Positions 16,571 to 23,919 of a DNA stretch of 64,000 nt are shown one piece after another. The notes beneath the pieces are model-generated. The model searched no databases. It worked only from the letters and a program-made list of their open reading frames with translations, and was not told where the DNA came from. Each line of letters starts with the position of its first letter. The stretch's first letter is position 1. The stretch is taken from positions 78,525 through 142,524 of the forward strand of contig CAZOOA010000002.1 in assembly GCA_964581355.1 (NCBI GenBank). The letters run 5' to 3'. This stretch comes from CAZOOA01 sp964581355. GTDB lineage: Bacteria; Bacillota; Dethiobacteria; DTU022; UBA8154. The position numbers and the translations under genes are program-made.

Positions 16571-19489
16571 TTATCCAATGCTCTTTATCAGTTCATTTGC
16601 TATATTAGAGCTTACAAGACGCATAACGCTTTCCTCTGCACTGCCATAGCTTAACAAATTTATATTGCCGTACCAGACTACTTTTTGATCAACAACTGCG
16701 AATTTTTGGTGTATGTTTGATTTAAAAACCAGGTTAATTCCGGAATCTTTCAATTTGTTAAAAGTGTCCTGCAAGACATCTACATCCCTATCCTTAAAAT
16801 CTTCAGCAGGTCTGGTAACAAAAATTATTTTTACTTGTCGTTCAAGAGCTGTCTCAAAGTTTTGCATCATCTGCAAGCTACGTTTTGCAGTAACATATGG
16901 ACTGACAATTAATATTTCTCTTGCAGCATTTGCTATATCATTAACAAATACCGGAAAGAAGTTGGCTTTATTAAAAATAAAATCGGTAGGCTCTTTAGCA
17001 ATACTTTCACCTTTTGCTTTATAACCAATTGAGGAGTATCCGGAAAGTCGTTTGTGATACATCCTCTCCAACATCCTCACATGGATATCAACATAATCAT
17101 AGATTTGTACTTCATCTTTGTTTTCAAACAACCTGTGCAACCTGCCCGCGTATTGCTGCAGAGTTCCTTTCCATGATATGGGCATAGCCAGAAAAAGGGT
17201 ATCCAGGCGAGGTTCGTCAAATCCTTCCCCAACGAATTTTCCGGTAGCCACTATAGTTAATTGTTTATCACCGGGAGTATCGGTTATTTTCTCCAATATA
17301 TCTCTCGTTTTTTTCGTGCCCATACCTCCCGTTAGAGATATGACTTCAGGAATTTTTTCACCAATCTTTTTAGCGAGCAGTTTCACATGGGCGGTCCTTT
17401 GAGTTAAAACAATACAATTTCTGCCGTCCTCATAACATTTAATTACATCGTCAATTATTTGCTGATTACGCAAATCATCATCTATGATTTCTGAATATAG
17501 ATCTTGTATAAAAATATCCTTTTCTTCCTTTTCTGACGGGAGCCGGAAAGATGTAAATCTTGGAATAATATAATGTTCAAACGGCCTTTTCTCTGCCTGT
17601 TTTTTTGCATCATCCCTGTATCGTATAGGACCACATTGCATGTAAATAATCGGATGGTGTCCGTCTTTTCTGGTTGGTGTTGCTGTCAACCCATATACAT
17701 ATTTCGCACTTACACTTTTTAGCACTTGTTCAAAGCTAAAAGCTGAAACATGGTGACACTCATCAACAATAACCATCCCGTAATTTTTAACACAATCCTT
17801 AACCTCACCCATTCTGTTCAGTGATTGCATTATAGCAATATCAACAATCCTGGTCAGATTATTCTTTCCTGCCCCCAATTGACCTACAATGCTCTTAGAT
17901 ATTTTTCGTCCTCCTTTTTTCCCGCCGTCCTTTGCCGGTAAAGTCTCATTTATGGCAAGAAATTCACCCAGTCTGTTTCTCCACTGGGAAACCAAATTGA
18001 CCTTATCAACTATTATAAGCGTATTTATTTTCCTTTCAGCAATTAACTTTATTGCCGCAACCGTTTTCCCAAACGCCGTTGTCCCGCATAGTATTCCGTT
18101 ATCATATTTCAATAACAACTCAACAGCCAAAGGTTGCTCATCCCGCAGGTGGCCAATGAAATCAACGTCAATATTTTTTCCTCTGTTTGTTTTGTTAAGA
18201 AAGTTAACGTCTACGTCCAGGGCAGTCAATATTTCATTTAATTCGGTTTCACATCCCCTCGGCAGGCATAAATATGTATCAGTTTCATCAGAGCAAGATA
18301 TGATTCTCGGCAGTCTTGTAACCGGCAAACGCATTGCTTGAGCCTTATAAAACTCAGGATTATTAAAGGCTGCCAGACGTTTAAGGTAATTTAGTGCCCG
18401 CTGGGAAATGCCCGCTTTAGAAATGAACAGCATATTTGCCCTTACTATTTCAAGATGCTTGGGGAAATCATGTGCTTGTAATTTAAGCTTTTTTGATTCC
18501 CACAGTTTTTCTTCTGCCTCATCTTCCCTTAAATCACCAAGCTCATTACCATAACACATCTGGGTTGTGAGGGTTTCAATATCATTTTCAGTCAGCTTTT
18601 GAAGGCCAGACAAGTATGCCCATTGGTCCTCATAAGGTTGACTATTTTCATCAATAAACTCACTGTTCCCATTTTCTCTTGCTTCTTTTTGTAACGGTAA
18701 GGCAATAAGGTTTCCCAAACCACCCTTGGGCATTGTATCCTGATTGGGGAAAAATCTGTCGTATGAATTAAATTTTATCTCGTGCCTTTTGCTCATGGCA
18801 TAAGTAAGCAGTGCACTGCCAAATTTCCGTGCCAAAGCAGCTGAAATAGCACTTTCAAAGAAAAACCAGGCATGAGCTCCTTTACCGGAACGAGACCGTT
18901 CAACAGCTAAAGGAATGCTAAACTCAAGGCATGCTTCTCTAATAGCAGATATGTCCCTTTCCCATTCATCACCATCAAAATCAATAGCTAAAAAATAACA
19001 GGTTTCGTCAAGGCATAAAGGGTATATTCCCGCAATAAAATTTTTATAACCCCGCAAATGGTTATCTACTACATTTTCGCCTAACGGGGCATATGCTTTA
19101 TTATTACATTTATTACAAGGTGTTTTTGGTTTATGGCATAATCCATGTTTCCATTCATTTAAACATACTGGTGAATATCCTGAAGTCCCCTTTTTGTGGT
19201 TTTCCCATCTTTTTGCATAAACATCATCCCGCCCCTTAAAAAGGGACATAAACAAATTGATTTTCTCGTGAGGTTCCGACATATTGTCAATATTTGAAGG
19301 CAATTCTTGCCAGGTTACTTTCTTCTTCTCATCTTTTTCAGGCTTGAATTCATCTAAAGAGGGGGCATTAGAATTGGCTCCGGGTGCCTTAAGGCAAAGT
19401 TGAGTTTTTAAATTTTCTATTTCTTTTTTAAGATTACTATTTTCCGACAGCAATGACTTGTATTTTTCAAGCAACTCATCATAATTCAT
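16571..19489 (-). CDS. Primase-helicase-PLD nuclease fusion protein (TOTE-type AEP/SF2 helicase)
   Basis: 972 residues; AGAGGTG precedes the ATG. An N-terminal coiled coil (about 3-31) is followed by a Cys cluster (C109, C118, C125, C128). An archaeo-eukaryotic primase-like domain has AIDFDGD (D170, D172) and SGKGAHAWFF (H206). An SF2 helicase follows: TTAFGKT Walker A (K475), DECH (576-579), TATPTRKDG (602-610) and QQYAGRLHR (R783, R786). The C-terminal phospholipase D-like domain has one HxKx4D motif (H927, K929, D934) and GNINLLSYGS. This order matches proteins described as TOTE conflict systems. Such proteins are thought to act in defence or element conflict, but function here is inference. 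It is monocistronic, lower in GC than its neighbours, and next to a toxin-antitoxin pair and gene relics, suggesting transfer. Confidence 0.85.
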   Translation of the reverse strand: MNYDELLEKYKSLLSENSNLKKEIENLKTQLCLKAPGANSNAPSLDEFKPEKDEKKKVTWQELPSNIDNMSEPHEKINLFMSLFKGRDDVYAKRWENHKKGTSGYSPVCLNEWKHGLCHKPKTPCNKCNNKAYAPLGENVVDNHLRGYKNFIAGIYPLCLDETCYFLAIDFDGDEWERDISAIREACLEFSIPLAVERSRSGKGAHAWFFFESAISAALARKFGSALLTYAMSKRHEIKFNSYDRFFPNQDTMPKGGLGNLIALPLQKEARENGNSEFIDENSQPYEDQWAYLSGLQKLTENDIETLTTQMCYGNELGDLREDEAEEKLWESKKLKLQAHDFPKHLEIVRANMLFISKAGISQRALNYLKRLAAFNNPEFYKAQAMRLPVTRLPRIISCSDETDTYLCLPRGCETELNEILTALDVDVNFLNKTNRGKNIDVDFIGHLRDEQPLAVELLLKYDNGILCGTTAFGKTVAAIKLIAERKINTLIIVDKVNLVSQWRNRLGEFLAINETLPAKDGGKKGGRKISKSIVGQLGAGKNNLTRIVDIAIMQSLNRMGEVKDCVKNYGMVIVDECHHVSAFSFEQVLKSVSAKYVYGLTATPTRKDGHHPIIYMQCGPIRYRDDAKKQAEKRPFEHYIIPRFTSFRLPSEKEEKDIFIQDLYSEIIDDDLRNQQIIDDVIKCYEDGRNCIVLTQRTAHVKLLAKKIGEKIPEVISLTGGMGTKKTRDILEKITDTPGDKQLTIVATGKFVGEGFDEPRLDTLFLAMPISWKGTLQQYAGRLHRLFENKDEVQIYDYVDIHVRMLERMYHKRLSGYSSIGYKAKGESIAKEPTDFIFNKANFFPVFVNDIANAAREILIVSPYVTAKRSLQMMQNFETALERQVKIIFVTRPAEDFKDRDVDVLQDTFNKLKDSGINLVFKSNIHQKFAVVDQKVVWYGNINLLSYGSAEESVMRLVSSNIANELIKSIG

Positions 19490-19627
19490 AGGAGCACCTC
19501 TAAAATTAAAGCTGTCCTCTAAAAAGTTATGCTAGTTATTTAGTTTGAAAAAAATGGGAGTAAAATATAAATGTAATATTCATGTTGAGGAGTTTCAATG
19601 GCATGGAAGAACATACCGGGTCCTTTA

Positions 19628-19921
19628 CTAAATATTTCTATCAGACCAATAATTAGGTCTTCTTTTCAAATGAGCTAAAGCAACGATAATTATTTGTTCG
19701 CCGTCAATCCCGTAGATAATGCCATAAGGAAATCGATTCATCAAGCACCGTCTCAAATCATTGTCTATTTGTTCGTACAATGCTGGAAAAGCAACAATAC
19801 GCTTAACAGACTGGTTGAATTCATCAAGAAAACTATTCCCGAGCCCAACTACTTGTTCCTCATACCATAAAAAAGCTTCGTCAAGTTCCTGTTCAGCTAA
19901 AGGCAAAAAGGAAAGCTTCAT
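19628..19921 (-). CDS. RelE/ParE-family toxin
   Basis: 97 residues. The family pattern is clear: LPLAEQELDEAFLWYEEQ, GNSFLDEFNQSVKRI, a short FPALYEQI segment, RRCLMNRFPYGIIYGI and a final strand with ALAHLKRRPNYW. ParE/RelE-fold toxins inhibit DNA gyrase or cleave mRNA; this PxxYWxxR-like ending is common to the ParE side of the superfamily. The ATG overlaps the antitoxin stop (ATGA), typical of a translationally coupled pair. It lies 138 bp from the primase-helicase gene. Confidence 0.88.
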   Translation of the reverse strand: MKLSFLPLAEQELDEAFLWYEEQVVGLGNSFLDEFNQSVKRIVAFPALYEQIDNDLRRCLMNRFPYGIIYGIDGEQIIIVALAHLKRRPNYWSDRNI

Positions 19922-20136
19922 GTTCTTTTATACTTTGACAATACTTCCTCATAGGGTATTGCCTTTACTTTTTCTTGTTTATAATCACTCCAACGTACTG
20001 AGGCCTCTTTAGCCCACAATTTGTCAATTTGAGGATCAGGGGATGCCATATCTCTAATTACTCTATCTACAATTTGGGCTCTGTCAGAAGGAGGTAATTT
20101 TTCTATTTGATTAACCAAATCATCAATAATTCCCAT
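19918..20136 (-). CDS. Addiction module antitoxin (TIGR02574-like)
   Basis: 72 residues. It matches the short putative addiction-module component family: IIDDLVNQIEKLPPSDRAQI, then a charged middle and a C-terminal segment VRWSDYKQEKVKAIPYEEVL with the family's central Trp and end motif. The C-terminus should wrap the toxin encoded immediately downstream. GGGAGGAT lies upstream of the ATG. The pair overlaps by four bases. Confidence 0.85.
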   Translation of the reverse strand: MGIIDDLVNQIEKLPPSDRAQIVDRVIRDMASPDPQIDKLWAKEASVRWSDYKQEKVKAIPYEEVLSKYKRT

Positions 20137-20343
20137 TAAGTTATATCCTCCCGGATCTTAATATCTTATTTCAATTTTACCATAAAATATGGCTTTTTGC
20201 AGCCCTTTGTATCACCGTGGTTTGCCCCAATGGAACCTTTCTCCTACAACTCATAAGCGACCTTCCATTCAGCTACCATCACAAAAATCTATCCCTTTAA
20301 ACCCTCTGTAACTCCATTCTCAATGGGTCAAGAAACTTAATTG
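20137..20343. other. Spacer downstream of a relic, no gene seen
   Basis: AT-rich sequence with no frame carrying a ribosome binding site or recognisable motif. With 20344-20634 it forms a 498-bp gene-free stretch holding a gene fragment and an insertion-sequence-like end. Confidence 0.4.
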
Positions 20344-20421
20344 GCACCAGTGGCAAGTGGAATAACCTATGGATAGGAATATGGGTTTGTTTTCCCTGCT
20401 GGCCTGTTCAAACGCCTCATC
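20344..20421 (-). pseudogene. Fragment of a second DUF255 (YyaL-like) gene
   Basis: Twenty-six codons read DEAFEQASRENKPIFLSIGY then STCHWC, matching 22 of 26 residues around the CHWC motif of the intact protein at 14417-16492. Sequence on both sides is unrelated and a stop follows eight residues after the motif. Nucleotide identity is clearly lower than protein identity, so this is an old relic of a paralogue, not a fresh duplication. Confidence 0.8.
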
Positions 20422-20577
20422 CTTATTTTTCTTCATGATCTGGAGAAAGTGTTGAGTAGCACCTGAGCTATCTGCGCGCGGGTAGAATATAATGGCAAAT
20501 GATACAAGACAGGAATCCGCCCGGCATATTCCTGAAGAAACGCTTTGCAAGTATATCCTACCCGTTTCGGGTTCATT

Positions 20578-20595
20578 CCACGGCTAAAGCCGTGG
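20578..20595. repeat. IS200/IS605-like terminal hairpin
   Basis: CCACGGC, loop TAAA, GCCGTGG. Palindromes of exactly this kind (CCACGGCTTTAGCCGTGG) mark the ends of IS200/IS605 elements. No transposase gene lies within reach, so this is an orphan end or a transposase-less derivative. Confidence 0.55.
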
Positions 20596-20634
20596 GCTTT
20601 CTGCTGTCTTAATCGTAAAGGCAATGGAGCTGCT

Positions 20635-21087
20635 TTAGTGGTCGAGCAAAACACTTGTTTTGGCAGCTTGCACAACGCTTGCGCTTGTGCTTCCTAAAAA
20701 GAATTTCTTAAATGAGCTTATCCCTCTTCTGCCCATGACAATGAGATCAACCTGCTCCTCTTCTGCTATAGAGCAAATATTGTTGGCAACATGCCCTTCA
20801 GCTATTAGGTATTTAATTTTTAGACCCCTATCCTCAAATAATTCTTCGGCTTTCTCTAATATTTCCACCGCTGCTTTTTCTGGGCTGGTATTACTCAACA
20901 TTAGGGAAAGCTGCCTGGGAGAATCTCCGTACACACTATTCTCAGCGACATACATGGACGAACTTTCTTTCTTAATTACATATAAAACAATTATGTCAGC
21001 ATTGTATGCCTGAGCAATTGAAATCCCCTTTTTTGCTGATTTGATCGCGTTGTCAGAACCGTCAAATGCTATGAGTATTTTTTTCAT
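20635..21087 (-). CDS. Universal stress protein, UspA family
   Basis: 150 residues, single Usp domain. It starts KKILIAFDGSDNAIKSAKKG with the nucleotide-contacting Asp, and has the ATP-binding signature GRRGxxxxxxxxxGSTS (GRRGISSFKKFFLGSTS) followed by VVQAAKTSVLL. ATP-binding Usps respond to starvation and redox stress. AAGGAGGAAGAAT precedes the ATG. It stands alone in the accessory stretch; an imperfect dyad at 21216-21249 lies upstream and could be an operator. Confidence 0.93.
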   Translation of the reverse strand: MKKILIAFDGSDNAIKSAKKGISIAQAYNADIIVLYVIKKESSSMYVAENSVYGDSPRQLSLMLSNTSPEKAAVEILEKAEELFEDRGLKIKYLIAEGHVANNICSIAEEEQVDLIVMGRRGISSFKKFFLGSTSASVVQAAKTSVLLDH

Positions 21088-21215
21088 TATTCTTCCTCCT
21101 TTTCCTTAATCCTGCTTCATAATTACACTCAATGGATTTTAATTTTTCCTCCTTTCAAGTATTTAAGCATTAAGATCATGTGGGTCGGTATAAGTATTTG
21201 AGAAGATATTCGCTA

Positions 21216-21249
21216 CTATATAGTCAATATCCTCCATTGACCTCTATAG
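21216..21249. promoter_or_regulatory. Dyad upstream of the usp gene
   Basis: Arms CTATATAGTCAAT and ATTGACCTCTATAG around a 7-bp centre pair at about 11 positions. It lies 129 bp upstream of the usp start. Regulator unknown; could also be chance in AT-rich DNA. Confidence 0.3.
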
Positions 21250-21359
21250 AAGATAACAAATAAGCATTATTTTTAAAAATCGCTGATATTTGAGAAGCTT
21301 TTGATTTTTTTCTGAGAAGCTTTTTGAGAAATTGTTAAGAACCAGCGCCGGATAAAATT

Positions 21360-21406
21360 GGTAACTGCCCAGCCCTTATGTGATTGCCCAACACGCCGCG
21401 GAGCAA
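21360..21406 (+). repeat. Single end of the GTAACTGC repeat family
   Basis: Starts GGTAACTGCCCAGCCC and continues with TTATGTGATTGC, matching the left end of the element at 58793-58947 and the inverted copy at 57366-57426. Only one end is recognisable here. Confidence 0.6.
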
Positions 21407-21490
21407 AAGTATCTTGGTAGCTTCTTTTTCCAGGACAACTGCTTTCAAACGAAGCTTATTGGAGAACAAAAAATCGAAGTCAGAACAAAT

Positions 21491-21517
21491 ATCACCCTTA
21501 AGGGTGATACCTTTTTG
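21491..21517 (+). terminator. Hairpin with T tract
   Basis: ATCACCCTTAAGGGTGAT is an 18-bp perfect palindrome followed by ACCTTTTTG. It could stop plus-strand transcription before the SLH gene region, or serve as an operator. Confidence 0.4.
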
Positions 21518-21910
21518 TGGTAGAAGCAGGTAAAATGAATCCAATTAAATACCATGAAAAGGAGGTTTAAGCAGCTTGCCAAAAAACGAAACATTTCTTA
21601 ACAAAGATATACAAGTCAAGTGATTACAAGGGTAGAGGACGCTGGAAAAAGCACTTGCAGTTCAATCCTGTTTTAAAAACAGAAATAACCGGGCAAAGCA
21701 ACGTAAATATTTCCAAAAGAAGATGAAACCACAGGACCAGATCAGAGCTTATAACAGCGTTGCTGCTTCTCCTGGAATGGACTGCGCTAAAAAGAAGATA
21801 AAACAGAATAACAATTCTTTTTGCTGTGCTATTTGTCCCGTGTTTTTGACTCTATCACCAACCAAAGAAACTTAAATATTATTCCTGGTTAGAAAGGACT
21901 GGTGAATTAA

Positions 21911-23248
21911 ATGAGAAAAAAAATCTTGCTGACGGCCACGGTCATGGCCCTGGCCCTGCTTGTGGGGCTCTGCGCCGGTGTGGCGGCGGAAGCAACCAGT
22001 GATGACTATGCCTGGGTGCTGGTGGAAAAACAATACTACGATGTTCAGATGCGCTCGGATGACGAGTATTCCACTGCTGCGCTAGGTGAAAGAGAATGGT
22101 CTCACAACAACAGAAACAATTACTATAACCACAGTGAACAGCGTGTAGAACTTAAAAGAGGGGGCGTAAGAAGAAACACAAGCTTTCCCTGGCAGGATAT
22201 ACACACTATATACAGCTGGAATTCACCGCCAGAGGTGGTCCGAGCCGGTGGAAACATTTCCTTCACAGTGAACCTGGAGGTAATAAATAATGAACCGGGC
22301 GGGTTGTTTACCACGCTTAGTTGGATTGGACCTGATGGAGGATACAACCGGGGATTTAAGATGACTACACCGGAAGAAGCGAAAGGTGCTTATATCCTTG
22401 CCACTGGACTTCCAACAGGCGATCTGACAACTCCTTCAACATTTCGCGAATCGGATTCCACATATCTTCTTCAGGAATCCGGGACTGTTGCCTTTACGTG
22501 TAACCAGTTCCTGGGGCAAGGAAGAGAAGGGAACCCCGGGGATCAAGATAATATTGAGATCCGTGTTGGGACGAGTAACTTTTTTGTCTACGAAAATTAT
22601 ATTTATGAATGGAAAAGAGTAAGCACAGCAGAACCTGCACCGGAACCGGCACCAGCCCCCGACCCCGCCCCTCAGCCGGGCGCTTTCTCCGACTTAAGCC
22701 CGGACCACTGGGCCTATGATGATATCATGGAGATGGTGGAATTAGGCATTTTAAGCGGCTACCCCGACGGGACTTTCCGTCCCAACGACGTGGTAACCCG
22801 GGCCGAATTTGCCACGATTATGGTGCAGGCATTGGAGCTGCAAACAGCCAGACCAGCGTCCCCGACTTTCGCCGATGTAGGGCCAGACCACTGGGCTTTT
22901 GAAGATGTGGAGTCGGCAAGGGACTATTTAACCGGCTACGAGAACCCGCGGACTGGAGAACTTTCATTTCTACCCGGTGGGGATGCAGTCCGGGAGGATG
23001 TTGCTGTAGCTATTGTCAAAGCTCAGGGCTACGGTGACGAAACTGCCGACTTGAGCCTGCTCAACCAGTTCTCCGATCAGGGTGAAATCTCGGATGCACT
23101 GCGTGATCATGTGGCTATTGCTGTAGAGAAAGGATATATGCAGGGAACCAACATCGGCTTCGAACCTCAAAAACCCTTGACCCGCGCCGAGGCCTGCACG
23201 CTGTTACTGCGGATCATCCATGCTGAGCTGGAAAAAGTCACTTTATAG
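21911..23248 (+). CDS. Secreted S-layer homology (SLH) domain protein
   Basis: 445 residues. A signal peptide (about 1-27: Lys-rich start, hydrophobic core, AGVAAEA cleavage area) is followed by an extracellular domain of about 200 residues that I do not recognise. A Pro/Ala/Glu linker (about 239-255) leads to three SLH-like modules. The first is clear (FSDLSPDHWAYDDI, GILSGYPDGTFRPNDVVTRAEF), the second has FADVGPDHWAFEDV, and the last ends with GFEPQKPLTRAEACTLLLRI. SLH domains attach proteins to pyruvylated secondary wall polymers. It is the first plus-strand gene of the window and has no operon partner. The ligand of the N-terminal domain is unknown. Confidence 0.88.
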   Translation: MRKKILLTATVMALALLVGLCAGVAAEATSDDYAWVLVEKQYYDVQMRSDDEYSTAALGEREWSHNNRNNYYNHSEQRVELKRGGVRRNTSFPWQDIHTIYSWNSPPEVVRAGGNISFTVNLEVINNEPGGLFTTLSWIGPDGGYNRGFKMTTPEEAKGAYILATGLPTGDLTTPSTFRESDSTYLLQESGTVAFTCNQFLGQGREGNPGDQDNIEIRVGTSNFFVYENYIYEWKRVSTAEPAPEPAPAPDPAPQPGAFSDLSPDHWAYDDIMEMVELGILSGYPDGTFRPNDVVTRAEFATIMVQALELQTARPASPTFADVGPDHWAFEDVESARDYLTGYENPRTGELSFLPGGDAVREDVAVAIVKAQGYGDETADLSLLNQFSDQGEISDALRDHVAIAVEKGYMQGTNIGFEPQKPLTRAEACTLLLRIIHAELEKVTL

Positions 23249-23285
23249 TATGAAAAACCGTGTTTTGGCGCTGTCGTCCGGACGA
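23246..23285 (+). repeat. 40-bp repeat, copy 1
   Basis: Begins at the SLH stop codon with TAGTATGAAAAACCGTG and ends GTCGTCCGGACGA. The same 40 bp recur at 63914-63953 with two mismatches. In both places it follows or flanks a gene end and leads into GC-rich palindromic DNA. Confidence 0.8.
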
Positions 23286-23586
23286 ATGCGCCAACTCTCC
23301 GGTTAGGGGGGCGGGATGCAGGGGGACGGGCCCTCTCATTTTCCCCGCCGGGACCTTCGCTGCATTCCGGGAGCCTTTTAAGGGGACATTTCTCTGCAAG
23401 AGATTTGTCCCCTTGCTTGATGAGCTCTACCTTCCCCACAAATTCACTTACAAATAGCTCTGGGAAGATACCTGGAAAAAACAAAATATTTTGTATCTTT
23501 TGCCAAGCTGGCAGGAACAGGGACACCCTTTGTCGAATCTTTTAACAGGATCAATTTACCTTCAACGAGGTGGGAGGTGAAGTGAA
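23286..23586. repeat. REP-like palindromic region
   Basis: Contains GCAGGGGGACGG (23319-23330), a phrase shared with the repeat elements at 58793 and 62498, and a 35-bp imperfect palindrome at 23380-23414 with AAGGGGACA/TGTCCCCTT arms. No gene is supported. The layout resembles REP sequences mobilised by a remote tyrosine (Y1) transposase. Confidence 0.5.
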
Positions 23587-23841
23587 ATGTCTGTCAAAGA
23601 TGTTTTGGAGGAGTTGGAAGTTGGCCAAACCTATACATGCGAGCAGTTGAGAAACTTTATTGCTTACAACCAGTGCGGATCTGTCATTTTCTGCAAAGAA
23701 AGCCTCATGTGTAAAGACAACCCAAAAGCAAATTTCACGGTGGAAGAAATACTGGAAGGTTATATCAGCAGGAGAAGGAATGACTACAAAAACCATTTTG
23801 ATACCAAACAGAAAATTTATATTGTGTCAAGGGCAGGGTAA
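23587..23841 (+). CDS. Small hypothetical protein
   Basis: 84 residues, preceded by GGAGGTGAAGTGAA, a convincing ribosome binding site. The protein is soluble and charged: an acidic helix (SVKDVLEELEVGQTYTCEQL), a middle with two cysteines (QCGSVIFCKESLMCK), and a Lys/Arg-rich end. No signal peptide, membrane segment or family was recognised. The three closely spaced cysteines could bind a metal, which is inference. It faces the amylase-glucanotransferase gene convergently, 78 bp away. Confidence 0.6.
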   Translation: MSVKDVLEELEVGQTYTCEQLRNFIAYNQCGSVIFCKESLMCKDNPKANFTVEEILEGYISRRRNDYKNHFDTKQKIYIVSRAG

Positions 23842-23919
23842 ATAGAAGCGAAATCAAAAAAAGCTGGGCAAATTTTGCAGAACTTATTTCCCCGGGGCCA
23901 TTTAAAATACAAGTATTAA

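Larger units (their letters stand above)
21250..21910. other. Long spacer between usp and the SLH gene
   Basis: It holds two TGAGAAGCTTTT repeats near 21290-21325, one end of a palindromic repeat family (21360-21406), a hairpin (21491-21517) and a 15-codon frame starting with TTG at 21576 behind a full AGGAGG. No longer gene is supported. Confidence 0.4.

Noticed and set aside
21335..21544. Minus-strand frame of 69 codons upstream of the SLH gene
   Set aside because: Overlaps a repeat end and a hairpin and has no start signal.
21576..21623. 15-codon frame with a full AGGAGG and TTG start
   Set aside because: Too short to support; the site may be a relic of a lost gene.
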